A stretch of 64,000 nt of DNA from Flavobacterium psychrophilum. Lineage in GTDB: Bacteria; Bacteroidota; Bacteroidia; Flavobacteriales; Flavobacteriaceae. Positions 7,825 through 18,042 of this stretch are shown piece after piece. The notes under the pieces are model-generated. The model was not told the DNA's origin. It made no database searches and saw only the letters and a list, made by a program, of their open reading frames with translations. The first letter of the stretch is position 1, and every line of letters begins with the position of its first letter. The translations under genes were made by a program, and so were the position numbers. Location of the stretch: the NCBI GenBank assembly GCA_945874225.1, contig CAMCFT010000007.1, positions 67,516-131,515 of the forward strand. The letters are read 5' to 3'.

Positions 7825-8277
7825 CTAGAAGGATTTTTTTATTCTGTCAAGATCACGCTTGGTGTCTTGCTCTTTTAACGACTCGCGTTTATCGTAGGTT
7901 TTTTTTCCTTTGCAAAGTCCAATTTCTAGTTTTGCCATTCCTTTTTCATTGGTAAACAATTTTAAAGGAACGATAGTCAAACCTTTGGCTTGGACACTTC
8001 TTGACAAACCTTTTAATTCTCGTTTGTTTAGTAAAAGTTTGCGCTCGCTTCTTGCTTTGTGATTGAATTGGTTACCAAAAGCATATTCTTCAATATAGGT
8101 ATTTATTGCAAAAAGTTCAGTTCCACTAAACTCGCAAAAACTCTCAGTAATATTGGCTTTTCCCAACCGAATTGATTTTATTTCGGTTCCTGCCAAAACG
8201 ATTCCAGCCGTAAATTTTTCGATTATTTCGTAATCGAAACGGGCTCTTTTATTAAGTATGTTGATGGTTTTTAGCAT
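7825..8277 (-). CDS. smpB: SsrA-binding protein SmpB
   Basis: Binds tmRNA and delivers it to stalled ribosomes for trans-translation. The 150 residues match the family: the N-terminal NKRARFDYEIIEKFTAGIVLAG and GTEIKSIR beta-barrel segments, the ANITESFCEF block, and a C-terminal basic tail (KGKKTYDKRESLKEQDTKRDLDR) that enters the ribosomal decoding site. Cytosolic. It is a single gene with the MITE-like element directly downstream, ending 8 bp from its stop codon. A TAnnTTTG-like box only a few bases ahead of the ATG would make the mRNA almost leaderless, but no matching upstream box supports it. Confidence 0.95.
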   Translation of the reverse strand: MLKTINILNKRARFDYEIIEKFTAGIVLAGTEIKSIRLGKANITESFCEFSGTELFAINTYIEEYAFGNQFNHKARSERKLLLNKRELKGLSRSVQAKGLTIVPLKLFTNEKGMAKLEIGLCKGKKTYDKRESLKEQDTKRDLDRIKKSF

Positions 8278-8461
8278 AGGATGGCAAAGTTAGGGTAAAA
8301 AATAAAAATTCTAAAATAAATTTAAAATTTTAAATGAAATTATTTAATTAAAATATAATGTTAAATAATTATAAAAATATGATTTTTATCAGTTTTATGC
8401 AATAATAACATCAATATATTTGCGAAATAATCATAAAACAAAAACCAAAACAAACACCAAA

Positions 8462-9064
8462 ATGAAAAAAATTTTATTAGTTGCAGGTATCGTGTTGTTA
8501 AGTTTAACAGCAAATGCACAAGAAAAAAGTAAAGGATTGCAAGGAGTATGGTGGGTAGCAGGACAAGTTTCTTTTGATACTTCTGAAACGGGAGATGCAA
8601 AAACTAATTCAAGCTTGATTTTACCAATCGTAGGTACTTTTATTTCACCAGACGTAACAATTGGTTTGGGAATTGGAAACATTAATTCAAATACTAAATT
8701 GGGTTCGGTAACTACTTCTGAAAGTAACACTTTTGTTATCAAACCATTAGTTAGAAAGTATTGGAACATTAAAGGAGGGTTGTTTTTCTATGGTCAAGCA
8801 GCATTACCAATTACCTCAACAAATATCAAAAATTCTGACGATAAAGCATCTAGTGTCGCTTTATCTGTAGCTCCAGGTTTTGATTATGTAATCAACAAAT
8901 GGTTAACTATTGAAACTTCTTTTGAAGTTTTAAATATTGGATCAACTTCTTCAACTGAGGCTGGAGTAGAAACAACTACTTTTGGATTTAACGCAAATCC
9001 AATGAATTCAGTTGCAGATAGAAATTTAGGAGCTTTACAAATAGGAGTTAAATTTTTATTCTAA
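8462..9064 (+). CDS. outer-membrane beta-barrel protein
   Basis: A predicted small outer-membrane barrel of about 200 residues. I take the start at 8462 (MKKILLVAGIVLLSLTANAQ), because a signal peptide with an AxAQ cleavage site begins there; the 14 residues ahead of it are basic and Thr-rich and look like leader sequence. The mature part alternates hydrophobic and polar residues (WWVAGQVSFDTSET, FFYGQAALPITST) and ends in a Phe (GVKFLF), the C-terminal signature for insertion by the BAM machinery. A TATATTTG box at 8415-8422 could be its promoter -7 element. A strong terminator follows at 9113-9143. Function unknown. Confidence 0.8.
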   Translation: MKKILLVAGIVLLSLTANAQEKSKGLQGVWWVAGQVSFDTSETGDAKTNSSLILPIVGTFISPDVTIGLGIGNINSNTKLGSVTTSESNTFVIKPLVRKYWNIKGGLFFYGQAALPITSTNIKNSDDKASSVALSVAPGFDYVINKWLTIETSFEVLNIGSTSSTEAGVETTTFGFNANPMNSVADRNLGALQIGVKFLF

Positions 9065-9112
9065 ATTTGAAACACGTTAATGATTTGTAATTACATTTCA
9101 TTAGTTTTGTAA

Positions 9113-9143
9113 AAAGGGCGTACTTTTTTAAAGTACGCCCTTT
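9113..9143 (+). terminator. rho-independent terminator of the barrel gene
   Basis: AAAGGGCGTACTT-TTTTA-AAGTACGCCCTTT is a perfect 13-bp stem with a 5-base loop, lying about 50 bp after the stop at 9064 and followed by a T-containing tract. Confidence 0.85.
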
Positions 9144-9174
9144 CTATTTTATAATTATCAAATGTTATTTCTAA

Positions 9175-9402
9175 ATGCAAGATCAAAAAAACAATCCGCT
9201 TCACGGGATTACACTTCAAAGAATTTTGGAACAACTAGTCAATCATTATGGCTTTGATACATTAGGTGAACTAATAAGCATTAAATGCTTTACAGATAAT
9301 CCAAGCATCAAATCGAGTCTGACTTTTTTGAGGAAAACGGATTGGGCTAGAAAAAAAGTAGAAGAATTGTATATAAAAACTTCTCCGAAACTTAAAATCT
9401 AA
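9175..9402 (+). CDS. VF530 family DNA-binding protein (DUF2132)
   Basis: A 75-residue cytosolic protein of the VF530/DUF2132 family, small helical proteins whose structure suggests DNA binding. The family blocks are clear: [54 protein letters not shown]. Full length. It begins 32 bp after the terminator hairpin at 9113-9143, so it has its own promoter or depends on read-through. Its stop codon overlaps the stop of the convergent DUF3575 gene by four bases. The role in the cell is not known. Confidence 0.88.
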   Translation: MQDQKNNPLHGITLQRILEQLVNHYGFDTLGELISIKCFTDNPSIKSSLTFLRKTDWARKKVEELYIKTSPKLKI

Positions 9403-9956
9403 TTTAAACGGTACGAAATCATTAGACCGCCTCGATAAGGCAACCAATCACCGCTTATATTCCAATGTTTGGCTTTTTCATACCTTCCGGGTGTTCCGTC
9501 ATTATAATATCCATGATAGTATCCTTGATGCCAACCACCTCCAACAAAGAAATCTAGCATTAATCTATCATTTAGTTTTTTCTCGTATCCAATTGTTCCT
9601 CCAAATTTGTATCCAAAACCATCTTCGTACATATTAGTATCCCAATAGTTCCATTTTTGAAGCATATATCGATCAGCTCCAGCATGTCCTCCAAAATAAA
9701 AGCCATTGTATTTTTCATGAAAATGATAGCGAACTTCTGCAATTAAAGAATAAAATTCCATTGGATGATGTCCATTAAATGATTTCCAAAAAGAGGCCAT
9801 AATGTCAGCTTGAAATGTGAATTTTTTTCCAATACTAGTTTCTATTCCAATATTTGGAACTAGTGCCAAGGCTGTTACTGCATTACCTTTTATATAAGTT
9901 TGAGATTGAGAATAAATTGAAGATAGAATGAAAATAAAAATGAGTAGTTTTTTCAT
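9399..9956 (-). CDS. DUF3575-like outer-membrane protein
   Basis: A 185-residue secreted protein with a clear signal peptide ([19 protein letters not shown]) and a beta-barrel-like mature part rich in Tyr, Gly and Trp. The segment [26 protein letters not shown] resembles the start of DUF3575 proteins, which are predicted outer-membrane barrels of Bacteroidota. His/Tyr-rich stretches ([12 protein letters not shown]) are notable but have no assigned role. The gene is transcribed alone and ends by overlapping the convergent VF530 gene. Confidence 0.75.
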   Translation of the reverse strand: MKKLLIFIFILSSIYSQSQTYIKGNAVTALALVPNIGIETSIGKKFTFQADIMASFWKSFNGHHPMEFYSLIAEVRYHFHEKYNGFYFGGHAGADRYMLQKWNYWDTNMYEDGFGYKFGGTIGYEKKLNDRLMLDFFVGGGWHQGYYHGYYNDGTPGRYEKAKHWNISGDWLPYRGGLMISYRLN

Positions 9957-10041
9957 ACAGTAAGAATTACTAGTTTTATTAATGATTTTTCAACTAGTTT
10001 TGGTTGCAAATATAGAGATTATTGTGAAGAATGAAGTTAAC

Positions 10042-10593
10042 TTAGTGTTTATTCAAAATTGAATAAATAACTGTATCCAAAAATCGTCCTTCAAAACATT
10101 CGTTTTCTTTTAAATGAGCTTCTTTAACAAAACCATTTTTCAGCAAGACTTTCTCAGAAATAAGATTTTCAGGATCGATGACCGCTTCAATTGAGTGTAG
10201 TTTCATTGTTTTAAAACCATATTTCACGACTTCTTTTATAGCTTCCGTAATGATGCCTTTCCCTTGGTATTCCGGAAGCAACATATACCCAATTTCCGCT
10301 CGATAATGTTCCGGCTTTATTCTGTAATGTCCAATGATTCCTATTAGTTTTGGATTATTTTTTAAAGTTATTGCCCAATTTATTCCCTCATTATTCTCAA
10401 TTTTGGAATCAATTAGGGCAATGTGTTCCAGAGCATCTTCTTTAGTTTTTGCCAATGGTCTGGGAATGTATTTCATTGTTTCTTTATCAGATCGCAGAGC
10501 AAATATTTCGTTCACATCATCATTCACAACACGTCTTAAGTGTAAACGCTCTGTTTCAAGATTCGGAAATGGAGTAAAATTTATATCTATCAT
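10042..10593 (-). CDS. GNAT acetyltransferase, RimJ/RimL type
   Basis: A cytosolic acetyl-CoA-dependent N-acetyltransferase of 183 residues in the RimJ/RimL branch of the GNAT superfamily. It opens with LETERLHLRRVVNDDVNEIFALRSDKETMKYIPRP, typical of that branch, and carries the acetyl-CoA pyrophosphate loop in EIGYMLLPEYQGKGIITEAI (Q/RxxGxG/A type). It ends with the LENxxSexvLlKNGF-like segment NLISEKVLLKNGFVKE. The substrate may be a protein N-terminus or a small amine. It lies 3 bp downstream of the aldose epimerase gene on the same strand, so the two are probably cotranscribed. Confidence 0.85.
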   Translation of the reverse strand: MIDINFTPFPNLETERLHLRRVVNDDVNEIFALRSDKETMKYIPRPLAKTKEDALEHIALIDSKIENNEGINWAITLKNNPKLIGIIGHYRIKPEHYRAEIGYMLLPEYQGKGIITEAIKEVVKYGFKTMKLHSIEAVIDPENLISEKVLLKNGFVKEAHLKENECFEGRFLDTVIYSILNKH

Positions 10594-10596
10594 TTA

Positions 10597-11448
10597 TTAT
10601 AAAATTTCAATACTAAAATTTGATTTAAAAGTTTCGTTTTTTTCCAAAAGCTGAATTCCTTCTTTTTTAGAAATAGTATCATATTCTTCTAATGTATCCG
10701 AATATCCAAACCAAGGTTCAATACATAAAAAAGGTCCGTTTTTAACAGTCCAAATCCCTAAATTTGGAAAATCGGTAAAATTTACTTTCAATAATGGAAC
10801 AGTATTTTGTATGATAGTTATCGATTTAGATTTTAATGTTTTAAGGACTAATGCGTCATTTTCAAAAAGTAGATAATTTAAACCAAGTTGCCGATTATCC
10901 AAAGGAATCTCATTTGTACTGTTTGAAATTAAGCCATCCTCAAGAAGATGATATTTTAGAATTTCCTGTTGTTGAAATTCAAGGCTATAATTTTCAAAAT
11001 TTCCGGTCAAAGCAAATGCAGGATGTGCTCCAATAGAAAACGGCATTATGGAATCATTTTTATTAATGACTTTGTAATCAATGTTCAATTTATTTTCGAC
11101 TAATGAATAACAAACCAGTAATTCAAAATCAAAAGGATAAGCTTTTCTTGTTTCTACTGATGAAATTAAAGAAAATGTCGCGCTTTTCTCTGTTTTTTCA
11201 ATCAATTCAAATTCCATTTCTCTAGCAAAACCGTGTCTTGGTAGATGATATTCGATTCTGTTATGAAAATATGAATTGTTCTTTAATGTGCCAACAATTG
11301 GAAACAAAATAGGAGAATGTTTCCCCCAAAATTCAGGATTTCCTTCCCAAATGTATTCTTTATTCTTGCTGTTTTTTAAAGAAAATAATTCAGCACCAAA
11401 GTGATTTATTTGAGCTGTTAAATTTGAATTTGAAATTGTTGTAGTCAA
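10597..11448 (-). CDS. aldose 1-epimerase family protein
   Basis: A 283-residue protein of the galactose mutarotase fold, in the LacX-like branch common in Bacteroidota. The family blocks LTAQINHFGAELFSLKN, EYIWEGNPEFWGKHSPILFPIVG, YHLPRHGFARE (a likely substrate-binding histidine) and GAHPAFAL (likely catalytic His) are present, and the C-terminal FLCIEPWFGYSD supplies the conserved Glu. It would interconvert sugar anomers; the sugar cannot be specified. Cytosolic. It is first in a two-gene unit with the downstream GNAT gene. Confidence 0.85.
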   Translation of the reverse strand: MTTTISNSNLTAQINHFGAELFSLKNSKNKEYIWEGNPEFWGKHSPILFPIVGTLKNNSYFHNRIEYHLPRHGFAREMEFELIEKTEKSATFSLISSVETRKAYPFDFELLVCYSLVENKLNIDYKVINKNDSIMPFSIGAHPAFALTGNFENYSLEFQQQEILKYHLLEDGLISNSTNEIPLDNRQLGLNYLLFENDALVLKTLKSKSITIIQNTVPLLKVNFTDFPNLGIWTVKNGPFLCIEPWFGYSDTLEEYDTISKKEGIQLLEKNETFKSNFSIEIL

Positions 11449-11621
11449 AAGAGTTGTTAGTTATGTTATAATAATCTTGATGTTGTAAATATATTTCATA
11501 AATTTAGATTAGGACAATAAAATAATGCTAATTGTAAAATTGATAAAGTTTTGTCAAAACTTTGTATTTAATTTAAGTGTTATGTTTATTTTTCATTAAT
11601 TTGCTTTAGAAAATTTATATA

Positions 11622-13889
11622 ATGAAAAAAAATCGTTTAAAAGTCCTATTGCAGTTGACTTTATTATTAGTGATTTCATCTTTATGGTCACAACAAACTC
11701 CAGCTTCTTCAACATTAAAACCAATTTCGAAGTATGATTATCACGATGCTTTTACATCTTTTTTTTATACAAAGGATGGAACAAACACACGTTCTGCAAG
11801 CGGTCAGCCTGGTCCTGAATATTGGCAAAACAGAGCAGATTATCAATTAACTGCAAAATTAAATGAAGCAAACAATGAAATTTCAGGAATTGGAATTATA
11901 ACTTATACAAACAATAGCCCGGATAAAATGAACTTCTTATGGATGAATTTGGATCAAAATTTATTCAAATCAGATTCTCGTGGTAACGCCGTTATTCCGA
12001 TAGCTGGAAGTAGAAACGGAGCTCAGGGTCAAATTTTTGATGGAGGTTTTAAGATAAAATCGGTAAAAATTGTTTCTATATCCAATGGGAAATCTATCGA
12101 AAAAGACGTTAAATATTTAATTACTGATACCAGAATGCAGGTTTTTCTTCCCCAAGAATTGAAGTCTAAAGGTGGAAATGTAAAAATAAAAATTGATTTT
12201 TCTTTCATTTCTCCAGATGAAGGTTCAGATAGGATGGGAGTATTGGAAACTAAAAACGGTAAAATATTTACAATTGCCCAGTGGTATCCCAGAATGTGCG
12301 TTTATGATGACTTAAGAGGATGGAATACCAACCCGTATTTAGGAGCATCTGAGTTTTATTTGGAATATGGTGATTTTGATGTCAGCATTACTGCGCCTTC
12401 CAATCATTTTGTGGTTTGTTCAGGAGAATTGGTAAATTCATCTGCAGTATATTCTGCCGATCAACAAAAGCGTTTTGTCCAAGCTTCACAAAGTGATAAA
12501 ACAGTTATTATTCGTTCTGGAGATGAAGTCTTGGCTACAGCCAATGCCATTGCAAAATCTAATAAAACTTGGCGTTTTAAAATGAAAAATTCACGAGATG
12601 TTTCTTGGGCATCTTCAGCTGCATTTATTATTGATGCGGCAAGAATTAATTTACCTAGCGGAAAAAAATCGATGGCGATTTCTGCATATCCAATTGAAAG
12701 TGATGGTAATGAAGCCTGGGGACGTTCAACAGAATATACAAAAGCATCCATCGAAAACTATTCAAAGAGGTGGTTTGAATATCCTTATCCAGCAGCAACA
12801 AATGTAGCCGGAATCGTTGGAGGAATGGAATATCCCGGGATTGTTTTTTGTGATTATAAGGATAAAAAAGAGAGTTTGTGGGGAGTTACGGATCACGAAT
12901 TTGGACATATTTGGTTTCCAATGATAGTGGGTTCAAACGAACGTTTATTTGGTTGGATGGACGAAGGCTTTAATACTTTTATCAATTCATTAAGTTCAGT
13001 TGATTTCAATAAAGGGGAGTACAAGGAGGTTGTTTCTGATTTGCATAAAGATTCTGAAAGGTATACCAATTCAAATTTAGAGACGGTGATGAGTTCTCCG
13101 GATATTATGAAGGAAGCAAATATTGGTACTTTATGTTATTCAAAACCAGGTGCCGGATTAGTAATTTTGCGTGAACAGATTTTAGGGCCAGAACGTTTTG
13201 ATTTAGCTTTTCGCACCTATGTTGAGCGTTGGGCATTCAAACATCCAGCACCGGATGACTTTTTTAGAACTATCGAAAATGTTTCTGGAGAAGATTTAAG
13301 TTGGTTTTGGAGAGGCTGGTTTGTAAATAATTGGCGTTTAGATCAAGGTATTAATTCTATAAAATATGTCGATAATAATCCAAAATCAGGTGTTTACATC
13401 ACAATTGAAAACTTCGAAAAAATGGTGATGCCGGTAACATTGGATATAAAAACAAAAAGCGGAAAAGTTAGCCGTATCAAATTACCGGTAGAAATATGGC
13501 AGAAAAACAAGGATTGGACTTTTAAACATAATTCCACCGAAGAAATTGAAAGTATTATTGTCGATCCAGACCACGTATTTCCAGACAGTAACGAAAGTAA
13601 CAATAGTTGGACTTCAGCAACGGGAATCATTGAAAAAGACATAAACCTAGATGGTTATATTGGAACTTTCTCCAATAGGAATGCTCCAATAAAAATAGTT
13701 TTTTCAAAAAAACGTGGAGTCATCAATGTTGAAATAACAGATTATCCAAAATTCCCTGTAGATTTTATAGGCAATAACATTTTACAATCTAATGAAGCTG
13801 GACTTAAATTTGAATTTAATGAAAGCAAGACTGGATTTAATATGGTTTTGGATGACGGTCAAAAAATTCCTTTTACCCGAGAAAAATAA
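11622..13889 (+). CDS. secreted M1 family metallopeptidase
   Basis: Zinc aminopeptidase of the M1 family, exported to the periplasm or cell surface. The 755 residues start with a signal peptide ([25 protein letters not shown]). An N-terminal beta domain precedes the catalytic domain. The exopeptidase motif is GGMEYPG rather than GAMEN, as is usual in this branch. The zinc site is HEFGH (425-429) with the third ligand E448 in WMDEGFN, the exact M1 spacing. A catalytic Tyr probably lies in the later [13 protein letters not shown] region, which I did not confirm. No type IX secretion sorting domain is visible at the C-terminus. A terminator follows at 13914-13934. Monocistronic. Confidence 0.92.
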   Translation: MKKNRLKVLLQLTLLLVISSLWSQQTPASSTLKPISKYDYHDAFTSFFYTKDGTNTRSASGQPGPEYWQNRADYQLTAKLNEANNEISGIGIITYTNNSPDKMNFLWMNLDQNLFKSDSRGNAVIPIAGSRNGAQGQIFDGGFKIKSVKIVSISNGKSIEKDVKYLITDTRMQVFLPQELKSKGGNVKIKIDFSFISPDEGSDRMGVLETKNGKIFTIAQWYPRMCVYDDLRGWNTNPYLGASEFYLEYGDFDVSITAPSNHFVVCSGELVNSSAVYSADQQKRFVQASQSDKTVIIRSGDEVLATANAIAKSNKTWRFKMKNSRDVSWASSAAFIIDAARINLPSGKKSMAISAYPIESDGNEAWGRSTEYTKASIENYSKRWFEYPYPAATNVAGIVGGMEYPGIVFCDYKDKKESLWGVTDHEFGHIWFPMIVGSNERLFGWMDEGFNTFINSLSSVDFNKGEYKEVVSDLHKDSERYTNSNLETVMSSPDIMKEANIGTLCYSKPGAGLVILREQILGPERFDLAFRTYVERWAFKHPAPDDFFRTIENVSGEDLSWFWRGWFVNNWRLDQGINSIKYVDNNPKSGVYITIENFEKMVMPVTLDIKTKSGKVSRIKLPVEIWQKNKDWTFKHNSTEEIESIIVDPDHVFPDSNESNNSWTSATGIIEKDINLDGYIGTFSNRNAPIKIVFSKKRGVINVEITDYPKFPVDFIGNNILQSNEAGLKFEFNESKTGFNMVLDDGQKIPFTREK

Positions 13890-13913
13890 TTTTAAGTTTG
13901 CTTTACAAAAAAA

Positions 13914-13934
13914 AACACCAATTTAGTTGGTGTT
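13914..13934. terminator. bidirectional terminator, M1 peptidase / aguA
   Basis: AACACCAA-TTTAG-TTGGTGTT with an A-run before and a T-run after, placed between the convergent M1 peptidase and agmatine deiminase genes. Confidence 0.85.
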
Positions 13935-13968
13935 TTTTTATGGTAAAAAGGCAACTTTAAATCTAACT

Positions 13969-15009
13969 TTATTCTGGAATTTGTTGACTTAAACAATGCA
14001 ATGTGCCGAAACCCCAAATTAAATCTATCGCACTAATCCCGATTATTTCTCTATCAGGAAAACAATCGGCGATTATGTTTAAAGCTATTCTGTCAATGGC
14101 ATCGTTAAAAGTTGGAACCAATACACATTTATTTAAAATTAAAAAATTAGCATAACTGGCTGGCAATCGAACACCATCAAAATCGATCCGTTTCGGCATT
14201 GGCAATTCCACTACATTTGGAGATTTGCCGTTTTCTAATTTGGCGTTTTGTAAACGTTTTAAGTTGTCCTGCAATGGTTTGTAATTTTTATCCTTTGGAT
14301 CAGATTCTACAATAGTTATGATAGTATCTTCATTTACAAATCGACATAAATCGTCAATATGTCCGTGAGTATCATCGCCTTCAATTCCATCGCCTAGCCA
14401 AATCACGTTTGTAATTCCAAGATATTCCTTGAAAACAGCTTCATAATCGGCTTTGGTAAAATTCGGATTTCTAACTTGGATTGTTGGATGCAACAAACAT
14501 TCTTCTGATGTTAATAAAGTGCCGCATCCATTGCTGTCTATTGCTCCGCCTTCTATAATTACTGGTTTTCCGTTGTATAAAACTTGAGTAATTGGAATAT
14601 TTAGAAATTCACCTACTTTCGCAGGAACGTGTTTGTCTAAATTGATGTTTTTATATTTTGCCCAGCCATTAAAATTGAAATTTAAGGCTTCTCGTTTGTT
14701 TCCGTTTTTAACGATAATTGGACCCGAATCTCGCATCCAGCTTCGGTTGGTTTTATGAATTAGGAAAGAAACGTTTGTCATTTGAACAGCAGCTGTTTCC
14801 AGCATATTAATGACTTTTTCCTTAAGTTTTTCATCAGCGACAATCAAAAAAACGTGTTCGTATGTGGCAACTTTTTTGATGAATTCAACAAAAGCCCATT
14901 GTATCGCTTCGTATTTTCCGGGCCAATCTTTACCATTATGTGGAAAACACAATAAAAGACCTTGTTGCTTTTCCCATTCGGAGGGAAACCTTCTTGTGCT
15001 TGTACTCAT
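13969..15009 (-). CDS. aguA: agmatine deiminase
   Basis: Hydrolyses agmatine to N-carbamoylputrescine and ammonia. The 346 residues have the guanidine-modifying fold signatures: FPSEWEKQQGLLLCFPHNGKDWPG at the N-terminus, RSWMRDSGPI, EGGAIDSNG, DDTHGHIDDLCRFV with the catalytic His, and the nucleophilic Cys in GTLHCLSQQIPE at the C-terminus. Cytosolic. It lies 2 bp downstream of the N-carbamoylputrescine amidase gene, so the two enzymes of this putrescine route form one operon. No arginine decarboxylase gene, which would supply agmatine, is in the window. Confidence 0.95.
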   Translation of the reverse strand: MSTSTRRFPSEWEKQQGLLLCFPHNGKDWPGKYEAIQWAFVEFIKKVATYEHVFLIVADEKLKEKVINMLETAAVQMTNVSFLIHKTNRSWMRDSGPIIVKNGNKREALNFNFNGWAKYKNINLDKHVPAKVGEFLNIPITQVLYNGKPVIIEGGAIDSNGCGTLLTSEECLLHPTIQVRNPNFTKADYEAVFKEYLGITNVIWLGDGIEGDDTHGHIDDLCRFVNEDTIITIVESDPKDKNYKPLQDNLKRLQNAKLENGKSPNVVELPMPKRIDFDGVRLPASYANFLILNKCVLVPTFNDAIDRIALNIIADCFPDREIIGISAIDLIWGFGTLHCLSQQIPE

Positions 15010-15011
15010 AA

Positions 15012-15899
15012 TTAGTCGATTGCTCTTTTTGTAATGTCGCCAAAAGCATCAATTCTTCTGTCTCTAAAAAATGGCCAATTCTGACGTACATTTTCCTGTG
15101 TATCCAAATCGACTTCGGCAATCAAGATTTCCTCTTTATCGTGTGAGGCTTGCGCCAAAATTTCACCTTGTGGTCCTGCAATAAATGAAGAGCCCCAAAA
15201 CTGGATTCCCGCAGTTCCTTCTATATATTGTTCTAGACCAATTCTATTTGCGGCTGCAACATAAACGCCATTGGCAACAGCGTGACCTTTCATCACGTTC
15301 ATCCAAGCACCGTGTTGATTTTCGCCATATTGTTCTTTCTCTAATGGATGCCAACCAATTGCTGTTGGATAAAATAAAACTTCCGCACCTTGTAAAGCCG
15401 TCAAACGAGCCGCTTCTGGAAACCATTGATCCCAACAAATCAACGTTCCAATTTTTCCTTTATTCGTCGGAAAAGCTTTGAAACCCAAATCACCAGGAGT
15501 GAAATAGAATTTTTCGTAAAAATGAGGATCGTCTGGAATGTGCATTTTGCGATACAATCCCGCTTCGGAACCATCGGTGTCGATAATATAAGCGCTGTTA
15601 TGGTAAATTCCTGCCATTCTTTTTTCGAAGAAAGGAACAATGATAACAATTCCCAATTCTTTTGCCAAAGCACTAAAAGCAACAAACGAAGTGCTGTATA
15701 ATGGTTCTGCCAAGGCAAAATTATCTACATCTTCACTTTGACAAAAATAGTGACTGCTGTATAATTCAGGTAACGAAATGACTTCTGCACCTTGACTGGC
15801 GGCATCTCGAACCCAAGATAAACATTTTTTCAGGTTATTTTCGGCAACATCATTAAGATTCAATTGAATAACCGCTATTTTGTATTTATTCTTTGGCAT
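15012..15899 (-). CDS. aguB: N-carbamoylputrescine amidase
   Basis: Carbon-nitrogen hydrolase that cleaves N-carbamoylputrescine to putrescine, CO2 and ammonia. The nitrilase triad is visible: Glu in ISLPELYSSHYFC, Lys in YRKMHIPDDPHFYEKFYF, and Cys in LICWDQWFPEAAR. The DDPHFYEKFYFTPGD block is typical of the carbamoylputrescine branch rather than of general amidases. The 295 residues are full length and cytosolic. It is first in the aguB-aguA operon. Confidence 0.95.
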   Translation of the reverse strand: MPKNKYKIAVIQLNLNDVAENNLKKCLSWVRDAASQGAEVISLPELYSSHYFCQSEDVDNFALAEPLYSTSFVAFSALAKELGIVIIVPFFEKRMAGIYHNSAYIIDTDGSEAGLYRKMHIPDDPHFYEKFYFTPGDLGFKAFPTNKGKIGTLICWDQWFPEAARLTALQGAEVLFYPTAIGWHPLEKEQYGENQHGAWMNVMKGHAVANGVYVAAANRIGLEQYIEGTAGIQFWGSSFIAGPQGEILAQASHDKEEILIAEVDLDTQENVRQNWPFFRDRRIDAFGDITKRAID

Positions 15900-16082
15900 A
15901 AGGCAAAAATTTAGAGTGCAAAAATAGCTATTTTTAGTCTTTATTCAAAGACTTCTATTTGCGAAATCCTATCTAGTAATTGGCACAAGTTTTCCGTATT
16001 CTCAACACAATCTATCTGAATATGTTTTAGTTGTATCTTTTTTATAAATTTTGAACATCTATAACCAGCATTTATTGGAATA

Positions 16083-16952
16083 TTACTTTTTTCCAAATAT
16101 CTTTTTGAAAAGATTTACCATTCCCAAAACCAGCAGTCCAATGATAAGTCCAAAACAAAATTCTTTTACAATGGAAGGCAATTGAGGAAATAAATGATGC
16201 AGAAAATCAATGTTATGCACAAAGATGCCGCCAGCTACAAGAATCAATGCGATTGTACCAATAACAGCTAAACTTTTGATTACCTTGGGCAAGGCTTGAA
16301 CCAATATATTTCCTATTGTTTTTGATACACTACGTTCTTTGGTACTCAATGCAATAAGTTTAAAACCCAGTTCGTCCATTCGTACAATCAGAGCCACAAT
16401 GCCATAAACGCCAACGGTTGCCAGTATTGCAATTATGGAAACTACGGTAATTTGTGAGGTGATGGGTTTTCCAATTACGGTTCCTAGAGCAATGATTACA
16501 ATTTCTACTGACAGAATAAAATCGGTTACTATGGCTGATTTTATTTTGCCTTTTTCGAGAGCTAAAATTTCTGCTTCTGTAAAATCTTGTACGATAATAT
16601 CAATTGCGATATGTTTGTGGGGAAAGAAGTATTCATATATTTTTTCGGCACCTTCGTAAGCTAAATAAAGTCCGCCAAGCACTAAGATTATTATAATAGC
16701 CACAGGAAAAAATGCACTCAACAGGAAGGCTATTGGTAAAATAATTAATTTATTGATAAAAGAACCTTTTGCAATAGCCCATAAAACGGGTATTTCTCTT
16801 GAAGATATAAATCCAGATGCTTTTTCGGCATTGACAGCCAAATCATCACCCAAAATACCAGCCGTTTTTTTGGCTGCAATTTTACTCATTACCGCAACAT
16901 CATCCATAATTGCTGCGATATCATCTAATAGTGCGAAAAAACCTGATGCCAT
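16083..16952 (-). CDS. DUF808 family inner-membrane protein
   Basis: A 289-residue membrane protein of the DUF808 (YedI-like) family, function unknown. It opens with MASGFFALLDDIAAIMDDVAVMSKIAAKKTAG, the conserved family N-terminus, followed by KGSFINKL and several hydrophobic segments (about 87-115, 145-160, 168-190, 232-250, 264-282), which place it in the inner membrane. Monocistronic. A neighbouring gap of about 180 bp on the 5' side shows no other gene. Confidence 0.87.
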   Translation of the reverse strand: MASGFFALLDDIAAIMDDVAVMSKIAAKKTAGILGDDLAVNAEKASGFISSREIPVLWAIAKGSFINKLIILPIAFLLSAFFPVAIIIILVLGGLYLAYEGAEKIYEYFFPHKHIAIDIIVQDFTEAEILALEKGKIKSAIVTDFILSVEIVIIALGTVIGKPITSQITVVSIIAILATVGVYGIVALIVRMDELGFKLIALSTKERSVSKTIGNILVQALPKVIKSLAVIGTIALILVAGGIFVHNIDFLHHLFPQLPSIVKEFCFGLIIGLLVLGMVNLFKKIFGKK

Positions 16953-17138
16953 TGTAATTTGTTTTAGTAACTGGGTTGATTTTAGTATCGTTTTACCAAA
17001 TCTTGGCCAACGAATTTTGATTTTTTATTTGTGCGAATCTAATACTTTTTTGGGGTACTTAATTTATAAAATTAATATATAATTACTAAATTTTTGGACT
17101 AGGACTGTTGGTAAAAATTTTCCTTTTTAAAAATACCT

Positions 17139-17738
17139 TTAAATAGTTTCAATTACATTTTCTAGTAATCTTCTTGATTTTGGTGTCACTTCAATTCGGT
17201 TCGAATCTTCTTCCGAAGCGTAACCTACGGCCATTGCAAATAACGGTTTGTAAGCTGCCATATTAAGAATGGCTTTGTATTTATCCGATTCTATACCTTC
17301 CATCGCAGTCGAATCCAACCCTAATGCAGCACTGGCCGTCAAGCCTACTCCCAAAGCGATATACACTTGTTTGGATAGCCATATTTTCAAATCGGCTTCA
17401 GGCATAATGGCTTTAATTTGGTTGTACCAATTCCTTCTGGCTTCCCCTAATTCGTTATCTACCACTTTCTGGAAAGCATCTAAATCATCCGCTACACTAA
17501 ATACAATCAATAGTTGCGCTTGATTTATTTTTTCTCCATTGTGCATCGAAACGGAAGCTAATTTTGCTTTAATTTCCTGGTTTTGTACGAAGGTAAATTT
17601 CCAAGGTTGAATATTTATCGAAGATGGAGTGAGGCGTAATATCTCTTTCAAATCTTCAATTTTTTCTTGTGGTATGGCTTTGTCAGCGTTATATTTCTTT
17701 GCTGTGTATCTTTTTTGTATTAAATCTAAAATGTTCAT
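17139..17738 (-). CDS. nitroreductase family NAD(P)H oxidoreductase
   Basis: FMN-dependent oxidoreductase of the nitroreductase family, 199 residues, cytosolic. The N-terminal RYTAKKYNADKAIP and TPSSINIQPWKFTFVQN segments carry the usual FMN phosphate and ring contacts, and GLDSTAMEGIESDKYKAIL matches the NfsB/YfkO-like branch. It would reduce quinones or nitro compounds; the natural substrate is not clear. The gene stands alone. About 300 bp separate it from clpB; that gap holds the clpB terminator and an 88-bp repeat. Confidence 0.88.
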   Translation of the reverse strand: MNILDLIQKRYTAKKYNADKAIPQEKIEDLKEILRLTPSSINIQPWKFTFVQNQEIKAKLASVSMHNGEKINQAQLLIVFSVADDLDAFQKVVDNELGEARRNWYNQIKAIMPEADLKIWLSKQVYIALGVGLTASAALGLDSTAMEGIESDKYKAILNMAAYKPLFAMAVGYASEEDSNRIEVTPKSRRLLENVIETI

Positions 17739-17916
17739 AGTTGTATTTTTTTAAATGTTTTTTAGCCAAATATAGATGCAAAGTTAAGCTAATAATAGCC
17801 TTTAGATTTGCATATAATTGGGCACGAAGTAGGAGGCTTAGCACAGCAAGTGTGAAATGCAGTTTACAGTTGTAATGAAATGGTTCTGAAAAACTATAGT
17901 TGAGTTCTAAAAAAAG

Positions 17917-17942
17917 AAACACCAATCTCTCGACTGGTGTTT
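17917..17942 (-). terminator. terminator downstream of clpB
   Basis: AAACACCA-N10-TGGTGTTT; read on the minus strand it is followed by a T-run, as expected for the end of the clpB transcript after the repeat at 17953-18040. Confidence 0.75.
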
Positions 17943-17952
17943 GCTGTTATTT

Positions 17953-18040
17953 GTCATTGCGAGCGATAGCGTGGCAATCTCACTAAGTTGCTCAACTTGT
18001 CTGCTCTTGTTAGTGTGATTGCTTCGTTCCTCGCAATGAC
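17953..18040. repeat. 88-bp repeat with 11-bp terminal inverted repeats
   Basis: Begins GTCATTGCGAG and ends CTCGCAATGAC (perfect inverted ends), with a partly self-complementary interior (AATCTCACTAA against TTAGTGTGATT). It begins 2 bp after the clpB stop codon on that strand. A half copy is at 52733-52758. No target duplication was seen. Confidence 0.75.
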
Positions 18041-18042
18041 TA

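Noticed and set aside
8285..8292. Promoter -7 box for smpB
   Set aside because: TAACTTTG fits, but no -33 box follows at 17-20 bp and the transcript would be nearly leaderless.
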